DNA of 43,125 bases from Vermiculatibacterium agrestimuris (GTDB lineage Bacteria > Bacillota > Clostridia > Oscillospirales > Oscillospiraceae): positions 1-43,125 of the forward strand of contig NZ_CALPCU010000018.1 of assembly GCF_943193085.1 (NCBI RefSeq), given 5' to 3'. The position numbers and the translations under genes are program-made. A model generated the notes under the pieces. The model worked only from the letters and a program-made list of their open reading frames with translations. It ran no database searches and was not told where the DNA came from. Positions 15,768-22,857 of the stretch are shown in pieces. Position 1 is the first letter of the stretch. Each line of letters starts with the position of its first letter.

Positions 15768-17435
15768 TTACTGAATATGAAGGAGCCTGGCGATCTTATC
15801 TCCCTTGGGCATGAGAGCCAGATCGTCGGGGGAAATGGCCCGCAGGGCCAAAATGAGGATGACATAGACCACCATGCCGGCCAGGATGCCCGCCAGAGTG
15901 CCGATGGAGTTGCCCAGGAAGCGGGAGACCAGTCCGTGGCAGCCCCAGGCGGCCAGTCCCATCAGGGCGGAGGCGGCCAAAGGCTTCAAAAAGACCCGGC
16001 TGTACTTGGGAGGGTGGGGGATCGCCCGGTAGATGAAGAACAGATCCATGGCCGAGGCCGCGGCGAAGCAGACCAGGGTGCCGATGGGCGCGCCCTTGAT
16101 ATTGATGTCATAATTGCCCACCAAAACATAGTTGACCAAGATCTTGATGACGCCGCCCACCACCACGGTGAGCATAGGCAGGTTCACCAGCCCGTGGGCC
16201 TGGAGGATGGAGTTGCAGATGAGCATGAGGCACACGAAGATGGAGGCCAGGCCCAGCTCGCTCATAATGGGCCCGGCGGAGACGGGATCCAGCTTGAAGA
16301 GCATCTGGACGATGGGGCCGCCCAGAGCGAACAGGCCGAAGCCCATGGGCAGGAAGAGGAGCGCGCCGATGCGCAGGGCGGACTCGCTGATCCGGCTGGC
16401 CCCCGGCTTATCCCGCCGGGCAAGGCAGGCGGACACGGCGGGGATGACGCTGGCGGTGATGGCCACCATGAGCTGGGAGGGCAGGTTGTAGATGGCCATG
16501 CACTTGTCGTAGATGCCCTTGAGGCCCTGGGCCATGTAGAGCACAGGCTCCACGCCGCCCTTGTCCAGCTGCTGGGCCACAGCCTCGGGGGTGATAAGCT
16601 CCGGCATATCGGTGTACATCTGCTTGAGCAGGGACAGGACGACCTTGCTGTCGATGATGGTGACGATGGAGATGGCGGCGGAGCCCAGGGTGATGGGGAT
16701 GGCCAGCTTCAAAAGCCGGGATAGGATGGCGCCGTCGCCATCGGGGGTGTCGGCGCCCTTGGCGCCGCGGGCGCCCCGGTCTTTGAGAAAATGGACGAGC
16801 ATATACAAAAGGGCGATGACGCTGCCGATGGAGACGCCGGCGATGGCGCCGGTGGCGGACATGCGCTGCCGGTAGCTGGGCTCGCCGGGCAGGAGCATGA
16901 GCACGGCGTAGGCCAGGGCCAGGCCGAAGACCATCTTGCAGGTGGCCTCGATGATCTGGCTCACGGCGGTGGGCACCATGTTGGAATGGCCCTGGTAGTA
17001 GCCCCGGAAGGCGGCCATGACGCACACGCACAGCACCGAGGGGCTGAGGGCCCGGACGCAGTAGACGGCGGACTCATCCTCCATGAAGTTGGCCAGGGGC
17101 TGCCCGAAGACGGACATGGCCAGGAAGCTGACAAGGCCCAGCAGCAGGAAGGTGCGCAGGGCCACGGAGAACACCCGGCGCACCTGGTTCTGGCGGCCCA
17201 GGGTGTTGGCCTCGGAGATGGTCTTGGAGAGGGCCACGGGCAGACCCGCCGTGGAGATGGTGAGGAAAAAGTTATAGATATTATAAGAGGTGTTGAAGTC
17301 TACATAGGCCTCCTCCGAGAGGATCCGGCCCAGGGGGATCTTATAGACGGCGCCGATGAGCTTGACGATGATGGAACCCACCGCCAAAATGGCCGCGCCG
17401 CCAAAGAAGGTACTCTTTTTTTGCGATTCAGACAA
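15768..17435 (-). CDS. MOP-family lipid/polysaccharide flippase (YabM/SpoVB-like)
   Basis: This 555-residue multispan membrane protein of the MATE-like MOP superfamily resembles SpoVB, YtgP and YabM, which move lipid-linked cell-wall or polysaccharide intermediates across the membrane. The N-terminus (FFGGAAILAVGSIIVKLIGAVYKIPLGR) is the family signature, and about 14 hydrophobic segments follow. A soluble loop near residues 225-240 is Gly/Ala/Asp-rich. The start is uncertain: no ATG lies near the N-terminus, and a TTG at 17435 after GGAAAGG gives the best match. It follows mtaD by 41 bases and precedes mazG, matching the yabM position. The exact substrate is unknown. Confidence 0.87.
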   Translation of the reverse strand: MSESQKKSTFFGGAAILAVGSIIVKLIGAVYKIPLGRILSEEAYVDFNTSYNIYNFFLTISTAGLPVALSKTISEANTLGRQNQVRRVFSVALRTFLLLGLVSFLAMSVFGQPLANFMEDESAVYCVRALSPSVLCVCVMAAFRGYYQGHSNMVPTAVSQIIEATCKMVFGLALAYAVLMLLPGEPSYRQRMSATGAIAGVSIGSVIALLYMLVHFLKDRGARGAKGADTPDGDGAILSRLLKLAIPITLGSAAISIVTIIDSKVVLSLLKQMYTDMPELITPEAVAQQLDKGGVEPVLYMAQGLKGIYDKCMAIYNLPSQLMVAITASVIPAVSACLARRDKPGASRISESALRIGALLFLPMGFGLFALGGPIVQMLFKLDPVSAGPIMSELGLASIFVCLMLICNSILQAHGLVNLPMLTVVVGGVIKILVNYVLVGNYDINIKGAPIGTLVCFAAASAMDLFFIYRAIPHPPKYSRVFLKPLAASALMGLAAWGCHGLVSRFLGNSIGTLAGILAGMVVYVILILALRAISPDDLALMPKGDKIARLLHIQ

Positions 17436-17476
17436 GATTTGCCACAGCCTTTCCGGGGTGATTTGCCGATAGCCCC

Positions 17477-18778
17477 TTACGCTCCAAACAGCATGGGTAC
17501 GGCGTAATCCAGCACCTCCCGCCGGGTCTTCTCCGCGTCGATGGTGAGGAACGTCCCATTTTCATATATGACCTTGCCCCGGCACATATTCAGCGTTACA
17601 TTGGCACCGTGGGCGGCGTAGGCAATGTTGTTGGCGGCGTCGTGGCAGGGCAGCAGGTTCAGGGCCTGGCCGTCCAGCAAAATGAGATCGGCCCAAAGGC
17701 CGGGGAGGATGGCGCCGGTGTCCCGGCCCAGGGCTCTGGCCCCGCCCAGGGTGGCCATCTCCACCGCGTCCCAGGCGGTGAGAGCCAGGGGGTCGCAGCG
17801 CACGCCGTTTTGCAAGATGGCGGCCAGCTTCATGTCCTCGAACATATCGGTGGTGTTGTTGGAGGAGACGCCATCGGTGCCCAGGGCGATGTTGACCCCC
17901 GCCTTGCGCATGTCGGGGATGGGGGCCACGCCGGAGCCCAGCTTCAGGTTGGAGACGGGATTGTGGACGGCGGTGACGCCCTTTTGGGCCATGATGGCCC
18001 AATCCTGAGGCTCCGTCCAGACGCAGTGGGCGGCGGTACAGCGCACGTCCAGCACGCCGTACTTCTCCATGACCCGGATGGGGGTCAGACCGCCGTGGCG
18101 GGCCTTACACTCCTCGTGCTCGTGCCGGGTCTCGGAGATGTGGACGTTGACCCCCAGGCCGTGGGCCTTGGCAAAGTCGGCCACCCACTCCCAGAGCCCG
18201 GGCTGGGAGGTGTACTCGGCGTGGATGGAGCCGTCCACCAGGATACGGCCGCTGTCAAAGCCGTGCCAGGCGCTGTAGAGCTCCTGGGTCTTGGCGCAGT
18301 CGGAGCAGACGTCGGGGGAGAAGGTCTCCCCAAAGAACACCGCCCCCAGCCCCAGGTTGGCGGAGACCCCCGCATCGGCCACGGCCTGGGCCACGGTGAG
18401 GGTGTGCATGTACATGTCGCACAGGCAGGTGGTGCCCGAGGCGATCATCTCCATGAGACCCAGGTCGGTGCAGGCGCGAATGGCCCGGTCGTCCCACTTG
18501 GCCTCCACGGGAAAAATGAAGTTGTTGAGCCAGTCGTGGAGCTCATGGCCGTCGCCATAGCCCCGCATGGCGGTCATGGGCACATGGGTGTGGGCGTTGA
18601 CCAGACCGGGCATGAGGATGCCCCCCTTGCCGTCAATGACCCGCGCAAAGGTTCCGGCGGGCTTTTTGGCGCCCACCGAGGCGATCTTGCCGTCCTCCAC
18701 CGCCACAAAGGCGTTGGGGAGAACGGTGCGGCCGGCGTCCATGAGCACGGCGGTGACATTCTGAAAGAGGATAGACAT
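17477..18778 (-). CDS. mtaD: 5-methylthioadenosine/S-adenosylhomocysteine deaminase
   Basis: This 433-residue amidohydrolase of the TRZ/ATZ-MtaD branch deaminates methylthioadenosine and/or S-adenosylhomocysteine to the inosine forms. Metal ligands are visible: NAHTHVPM (His63, His65), HISETRHEHE, AHCVW and LGTDGVSSNN. AAAGGAG precedes the ATG. It follows punA by 26 bases on the same strand, so the deaminated product (methylthioinosine) could be split by the phosphorylase to hypoxanthine and methylthioribose phosphate. Other substrates of this family, such as guanine or other aminopurines, are possible but less favoured by this sequence type. Confidence 0.85.
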   Translation of the reverse strand: MSILFQNVTAVLMDAGRTVLPNAFVAVEDGKIASVGAKKPAGTFARVIDGKGGILMPGLVNAHTHVPMTAMRGYGDGHELHDWLNNFIFPVEAKWDDRAIRACTDLGLMEMIASGTTCLCDMYMHTLTVAQAVADAGVSANLGLGAVFFGETFSPDVCSDCAKTQELYSAWHGFDSGRILVDGSIHAEYTSQPGLWEWVADFAKAHGLGVNVHISETRHEHEECKARHGGLTPIRVMEKYGVLDVRCTAAHCVWTEPQDWAIMAQKGVTAVHNPVSNLKLGSGVAPIPDMRKAGVNIALGTDGVSSNNTTDMFEDMKLAAILQNGVRCDPLALTAWDAVEMATLGGARALGRDTGAILPGLWADLILLDGQALNLLPCHDAANNIAYAAHGANVTLNMCRGKVIYENGTFLTIDAEKTRREVLDYAVPMLFGA

Positions 18779-18804
18779 GGATGGCTCCTTTCAGGTTTAC
18801 ATAA

Positions 18805-19629
18805 TTACATCTTCTCCAGGCACTTGAGCACCAGCTCCGAGAAGGGGCCCTTCCGGGCCTCGGCGGTCTCGTTGACCTCCTCGCCGCTGAGGGGCTGATC
18901 CAGGATGCCGGCGCACATGTTGGTGAGCATGGAGAAGCCCAGCACCTCCATACCGGCGTGGGCGGCGGCAATGGCCTCGGGGGCGGTGGACATGCCGCAG
19001 GCGTCGCCGCCCAATACCCGGGCGGCCCGAACCTCGGCAGGGGTCTCGAACTGAGGGCCGGGGAAGTAGCAGTAGACTCCCTCCCGGAGGGTGAGGCCCA
19101 GCTCCCGGGCGCTCTGGCGGGCCACATCCTGGAACCGGGGGGTGTAGATGTGGGACACATCGGGGAACCGGGGGCCGAACTCGGCCAGGTTTTCACCCCG
19201 CAGGGGGGACTCCATGAAGAACTTGATGTGGTCGGTGATGAGCATGATGTCGCCCACCGTCCAGTCCTTGTTGACACAGCCGGCGGCGTTGGTGAGCATC
19301 AGCTTGGTGCAGCCCACCAGCTTCAGCACCCGCACGGCGTAGGCCACCTCCTCGTAGGAGTAGCCCTCGTAGTGGTGCATCCGGCCCTGCATCACGGCCA
19401 CCTTCTTACCCGAGAGGGTGCCGCACACCAGCCGCCCAGCGTGGCCGGGGGCGGTGGAGACCTTAAAATGGGGAATGTCGCCGTAGGGGATGATGATGGG
19501 GTTTTCTACGATATCGCCCAGGAAGCCCAGACCGGAGCCCAGCACCATGGCCACCTCGGGCTGGAAGGAGCCCAGCTTGCTCTGGATCAGCGCGGCGCTC
19601 TCCTGGTAGAAGGAAAAGGGAAAGCTCAT
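18805..19629 (-). CDS. punA: purine nucleoside phosphorylase
   Basis: This 274-residue enzyme is a trimeric-type (PNP II) purine nucleoside phosphorylase that splits nucleosides with phosphate to free base and ribose-1-phosphate. The phosphate-binding GSGLG and TAPGHAGRL, the MQGRMHHYEGY loop, LTNAAGCVN, the base-contacting PGPQFETPAEVRAAR and LTNMCAG (6-oxopurine-specifying Asn) are all present. The start at 19629 follows AAAGGA; longer upstream readings are not supported. The gene is first in a punA-mtaD-flippase set behind a good promoter. The base released would be hypoxanthine or guanine, which links it to the purine permease and phosphoribosyltransferase at the window start. Confidence 0.94.
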   Translation of the reverse strand: MSFPFSFYQESAALIQSKLGSFQPEVAMVLGSGLGFLGDIVENPIIIPYGDIPHFKVSTAPGHAGRLVCGTLSGKKVAVMQGRMHHYEGYSYEEVAYAVRVLKLVGCTKLMLTNAAGCVNKDWTVGDIMLITDHIKFFMESPLRGENLAEFGPRFPDVSHIYTPRFQDVARQSARELGLTLREGVYCYFPGPQFETPAEVRAARVLGGDACGMSTAPEAIAAAHAGMEVLGFSMLTNMCAGILDQPLSGEEVNETAEARKGPFSELVLKCLEKM

Positions 19630-19678
19630 AATAGACCGTCCTTTCTCACAGTTCGTTATTTTATGGTCGAGATAGGTT

Positions 19679-19707
19679 ATTTTACACCGTTTTGGGAGAA
19701 ATTGCAA
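19679..19707 (-). promoter_or_regulatory. promoter for punA-mtaD
   Basis: On the minus strand TTGCAA (19707-19702), 17 bases and TAAAAT (19684-19679), about 50 bases before punA. Confidence 0.7.
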
Positions 19708-19731
19708 TCCATATTGAAGCCCGGCGGGCCT

Positions 19732-19774
19732 CCGCCCCCGGGGGCGGGTCGTCCTTTTTGGTGAAAAAGGACGA
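19732..19774. repeat. paired intergenic palindromes
   Basis: A loop-less 16-bp palindrome (CCGCCCCCGGGGGCGG, 19732-19747) is followed at once by an 11-bp hairpin (19749-19759 with 19764-19774). They lie between the divergent promoters of punA and the lipoprotein gene. The layout looks like a dispersed intergenic element, but no second copy occurs in this window. Confidence 0.55.
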
Positions 19775-19800
19775 TTTCTCCTGAAAATAAGTACGACCCC

Positions 19801-19829
19801 TTGCAATCACAGGAGGAGGGAGATATAAT
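19801..19829 (+). promoter_or_regulatory. promoter for the lipoprotein gene
   Basis: TTGCAA (19801-19806), 17 bases and TATAAT (19824-19829), followed by a small hairpin (TACCT/AGGTA, 19836-19848) and an AAGGAGGA ribosome site. Confidence 0.75.
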
Positions 19830-19866
19830 AAAAAATACCTTTCAGGTACAAAAAGGAGGAACTATT

Positions 19867-21525
19867 GTGAACAAGTTTACCCGTCTGCTTACCGCAGTGG
19901 GCCTGTCTGTGGCCCTGTTGGGCTGCGGCAGCGCGCTGGCCGCCGAGGACAGCGGCATTGCCGTCCAGCTGGACGGTCAGGCACTGACCTTCACCGACGC
20001 TGTGCCCCAGGTGCAAAACGAGCGCACCTTCCTGCCCTTCCGGGCCGTCTTCGAGGCCCTGGGCGCCCAGGTGGACTGGAACGCCGAGACCGGCGCCATC
20101 TCCGCCGTCCGGGACGGCAAGACCGTCACCATGCTCCCCGGCTCCACTGACGCGTCAGTGGAGGATGGCGGTGTGGTCACCGCCATCCAGATGGATGTTG
20201 CCCCCTACGCCGCCGCCGATGAAAACGGCGTGTGGCGCACTTACGTGCCCGTCCGCTTTGCCGCCCAGGCCTTTGACTGTGTGGTGGGCTGGGATCAGGA
20301 GAGGGCCACCGCCATCCTGGTGGACAGCGCCAAGCTGCTGGACGAGGCCATGGAGGGCAAGAACTTCACCTATCTGGAGAAGCTGGCGGCCTATAGCGAG
20401 AAGTACAATGAGGGCGTCTGGGACGTGGATATGACCGTGGACGGCAGTATGTCCCTGCTGGGGGCGGAGATGCCCCTCGCCGCCGCGGTCAAGGGCGTCA
20501 TGGCCGACGGCGAGAAGCTGGAGATGGACATGAACATGAAGATGGATATGACCAACCTGGCCTCTCTGGTGAGCGCCATGGGCCAGACCGAGCTGAGCGA
20601 AGAGGATCTGGCCATGCTTGCCGTCATGAAGGAGAAGGGCGTCGACCTGTCCATGCGGGGCGATCTGGGCCTGGGCGCCCTTTATATGAATGTGGACAGC
20701 GAGCTGCTGGCCGACGCCGGCATGAGCGCCGACGACTGGTATAAGCTGGACATGGCGGTCATGATGGAGCAGTCCGGTGTGGATTGGGTGGAGCTGATGG
20801 AGACCTCCAAGTCTGTGGACTACGTCGCGCTGGTGAAGTCCTCTCTCAGCTCTGTGACCGTCACCGACTCTACCGCCGCCTATGAGCAGGTGAAGACCAC
20901 GGTGGAGACCGTTCTGGCCGCGCTGAGCGACGAGGGCTTTGTGAAGGAGGGCGACCAGTACACCGCCATTCTTGATCTGGAGGAGAATGGCGTCACCGTC
21001 ACGGTGGTGTTCGTCATGACCATGAAGGATGACGCCGTCACCGCCTATGTTGTCGGCATGGGTATGACGGCGGAGGAGGATGGCGTGACCGTGACCATGG
21101 ACATGAACATCGCCGTGGATGAGAACGACCAGATGCTGGCCGAGGTGAAGATGGACATGGCGGGGCTGATGGCCATGGAGCTGAACATGGCCGGCGGCTA
21201 CGCTCCCGGAAAGACTGCTCCCGCCACCGAGCCTCCCGCCGGGGCCAATGTGATCGATTATCTGGAGCTGCTGGAGGCCCAGATGGGCACCGACCTGGGC
21301 GTCATCGGCGGCGCCGACGGCCCCACCCAGATAGTTGTACCTGAACCCGATCCCACAGTCAAGAAGAGCGGGACCTATGTAGGAAGTTTGGAGTCTGATA
21401 AGTACCACTATCCCGGCTGCCGTTATGCGAAGAAAATCAAGTTGGAGAATGAGATCTGGTTTGATACGGTTCAGGAAGCAAGGAGTTGGGGGTATTCCGC
21501 CTGCGGGGTGTGCTCCCCCCGCTGA
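19867..21525 (+). CDS. secreted protein with copper-amine-oxidase N-terminal domain and Cys-rich C-terminal domain
   Basis: This is an exported protein of 552 residues with unknown function. The GTG at 19867 is chosen because AAGGAGG lies 8 bases upstream and a signal sequence follows (LLGC lipobox near residue 19, or an ALAA cleavage site). Residues about 25-140 form a copper-amine-oxidase-N-like domain, a surface domain common in Firmicutes. The middle is an acidic beta-rich region with Met-dense stretches such as MDMNMKMDM and KMDMAGLMAMELNMAGG. Near residue 480 is GVIGGADGPTQIVV, resembling a segment of Na+-pumping decarboxylase beta subunits. The last 53 residues are a small domain with His/Cys spacing (YHYPGC ... 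CGVC) like the metal-binding tail found on some nucleases. Confidence 0.72.
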   Translation: MNKFTRLLTAVGLSVALLGCGSALAAEDSGIAVQLDGQALTFTDAVPQVQNERTFLPFRAVFEALGAQVDWNAETGAISAVRDGKTVTMLPGSTDASVEDGGVVTAIQMDVAPYAAADENGVWRTYVPVRFAAQAFDCVVGWDQERATAILVDSAKLLDEAMEGKNFTYLEKLAAYSEKYNEGVWDVDMTVDGSMSLLGAEMPLAAAVKGVMADGEKLEMDMNMKMDMTNLASLVSAMGQTELSEEDLAMLAVMKEKGVDLSMRGDLGLGALYMNVDSELLADAGMSADDWYKLDMAVMMEQSGVDWVELMETSKSVDYVALVKSSLSSVTVTDSTAAYEQVKTTVETVLAALSDEGFVKEGDQYTAILDLEENGVTVTVVFVMTMKDDAVTAYVVGMGMTAEEDGVTVTMDMNIAVDENDQMLAEVKMDMAGLMAMELNMAGGYAPGKTAPATEPPAGANVIDYLELLEAQMGTDLGVIGGADGPTQIVVPEPDPTVKKSGTYVGSLESDKYHYPGCRYAKKIKLENEIWFDTVQEARSWGYSACGVCSPR

Positions 21526-21537
21526 GAAAATTTCCTA

Positions 21538-21566
21538 TTGACAGCCTGGAAATGAAATGGTAAGAT
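21538..21566 (+). promoter_or_regulatory. promoter of the met leader/metNIQ operon
   Basis: TTGACA (21538-21543), 17 bases and TAAGAT (21561-21566) predict a start near 21573. No other convincing promoter lies between the leader terminator and metN, so this one should serve the transport operon. Confidence 0.85.
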
Positions 21567-21601
21567 AACAGAAAATCAACTTGGAAGGAGGCGCGCCTAT
21601 C

Positions 21602-21694
21602 ATGACTTACGGTTATGGCATGATGATGCGGGGGATGGACATGGCGATGATGCCGATGCCCACGTTTTTGCGCGCCTCCGCACAGATGTTCTGA
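21602..21694 (+). CDS. methionine-rich leader peptide (30 residues, 10 Met)
   Basis: A short frame starts with the ATG at 21602, 10 bases after AAGGAGG, and ends at TGA 21692-21694. Ten of 30 residues are methionine, eight of them clustered at positions 7-9, 12, 14, 16, 17 and 19 (core GMMMRGMDMAMMPMP). It has no signal sequence and no domain. It sits between a consensus promoter and an intrinsic terminator directly before metNIQ. The proposed job is regulatory: when charged Met-tRNA is short, the ribosome stalls at the Met cluster and the downstream RNA folds to prevent termination. An alternative is a small metal-binding peptide, since the upstream lipoprotein is also Met-rich, but position and RNA structure favour the leader role. 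Confidence 0.75.
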   Translation: MTYGYGMMMRGMDMAMMPMPTFLRASAQMF

Positions 21695-21722
21695 GAGATC
21701 ACGGCCGTTGGGCCGGTTTCAG

Positions 21723-21760
21723 AAAGCGGGAAGCGCGTAGGCGCTTCCCGCTTTTATTTT
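21723..21760 (+). terminator. attenuator terminator before metN
   Basis: A perfect 14-bp stem (21723-21736 with 21741-21754) with loop GTAG is followed by TATTTT. It stands 28 bases after the leader stop codon and 62 bases before metN, inside the operon's leader. Confidence 0.93.
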
Positions 21761-21822
21761 GCGAAGAAGGCCGAGGTACCCAACGGCCTGCCTGTATATA
21801 AGCCCACTTTGAGAAAGAGGGA

Positions 21823-22857
21823 ATGAACGTGATCCAATTAGACCACATCAGCAAGACCTTCGGCAGTGAGACCGATGGAGTTCACGCGGTACGGGACGTG
21901 ACCTTACATATTGCCCCGGGCGAGATCTTCGGCATTATCGGCTACTCCGGGGCGGGCAAGTCCACCCTGGTCCGGTGCATCAATCTGCTGGAGCGTCCCA
22001 CCGCCGGGACGGTGACGGTGGATGGACAGGAGCTGACGCGAATTCCCCAGCGGGAGCTGCGTCAGGCCAGGAAGAAGATCAGCATGATCTTCCAGCAGTT
22101 CAACCTGATGCCCTCCCGCACCGTAGCGCAGAATGTGGCCTTTCCCCTGAAAGGCAGCGGCCTTTCCAAGGAGGATATTGCCGTCAAGGTCAGAGAGCTT
22201 CTGGAGCTGGTGGGACTGCCGGACAAGGCGGCGGCCTATCCCTCCCAGCTCTCCGGCGGGCAGAAGCAGCGGGTGGCCATCGCCCGGGCCCTGGCCAGCA
22301 ATCCCAAGGTGCTCCTGTGTGACGAGGCCACCTCCGCCCTGGATCCCCAGACCACCCAGTCCATCCTCCGCCTCATTCGGGACATCAACCAGAAGACGGG
22401 CATCACCGTGGTGGTCATCACCCACGAGATGGCGGTGGTCAAGGAGATCTGCCAGCGGGTGGCGGTCATGGACGGGGGCTATGTGGTGGAAGAGGGGAGC
22501 GTCTTCGACGTGTTTTCCAATCCCCGGCAGCCGGTGACCCGGTCTTTCATCGCTACCACCTCCAACCTGGGCAAGATCGAGGAGCTCATTGCCGCGGATG
22601 ACCCCATGGTGGCGCTGAAGCCCAGCCAGGTCATTGCCCGGCTCAACTACGGACAGGGCAACGTGGCCGAGGCCACCATCTCCGAGATCTCCCGCCGGTT
22701 CGATGTGGATGTGAGCATCCTGTTCAGTAACGTGGAGATCATCGCCGGCCAGTCTCTGGGCGGTCTGGTGGCTACCATCAGCGGAGAGCGGGTCAGTGAG
22801 GCCATCGCCTACTTGAGTGAAAAGGATGTCGTTGTGGAGGTGTTGAAGCGTGGCTGA
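21823..22857 (+). CDS. metN: methionine ABC transporter ATP-binding protein
   Basis: This 344-residue ATPase powers methionine import with MetI and MetQ. Walker A is GYSGAGKST, the signature is LSGGQKQRVAIARAL, and Walker B is VLLCDEATSALD. The C-terminal 80 or so residues form a NIL domain, the regulatory domain that in E. coli MetN binds methionine and inhibits transport. The ATG at 21823 lies only one base after GAGGG; the GTG at 21829 has a better 7-base spacing and may be the true start, giving two residues fewer. It is the first gene of metN-metI-metQ and overlaps metI by 8 bases. Expression is probably set by the upstream Met-rich leader. Confidence 0.95.
   Translation: MNVIQLDHISKTFGSETDGVHAVRDVTLHIAPGEIFGIIGYSGAGKSTLVRCINLLERPTAGTVTVDGQELTRIPQRELRQARKKISMIFQQFNLMPSRTVAQNVAFPLKGSGLSKEDIAVKVRELLELVGLPDKAAAYPSQLSGGQKQRVAIARALASNPKVLLCDEATSALDPQTTQSILRLIRDINQKTGITVVVITHEMAVVKEICQRVAVMDGGYVVEEGSVFDVFSNPRQPVTRSFIATTSNLGKIEELIAADDPMVALKPSQVIARLNYGQGNVAEATISEISRRFDVDVSILFSNVEIIAGQSLGGLVATISGERVSEAIAYLSEKDVVVEVLKRG

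Larger units (their letters stand above)
21573..21760 (+). promoter_or_regulatory. candidate methionine attenuator leader RNA
   Basis: The leader contains segment 1 (21587-21596, including the leader Shine-Dalgarno), segment 2 (21669-21681, codons 23-27 of the leader peptide), segment 3 (21723-21736) and segment 4 (21741-21754). Segments 1 and 2 are perfectly complementary over 10 bases (GGAGGCGCGC/GCGCGCCTCC). Segment 2 can instead pair with 21726-21739 (about 12 bp, one mismatch and one bulge), which would destroy the terminator formed by 3 and 4. All Met codons except the first and the 29th lie between segments 1 and 2. This is the classical leader-peptide attenuator plan. No S-box or T-box elements are seen. 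Confidence 0.7.

Noticed and set aside
21602..21694. Met-rich peptide as a copper-binding protein
   Set aside because: It lacks a signal sequence, Cys or His, and its position between promoter and terminator ahead of metNIQ fits a regulatory leader better. Kept as an alternative in the feature entry.
21573..21822. S-box (SAM) riboswitch or Met T-box upstream of metN
   Set aside because: No four-way S-box layout with its conserved junctions and no T-box bulge sequence are seen; the region is explained by the leader peptide and terminator.
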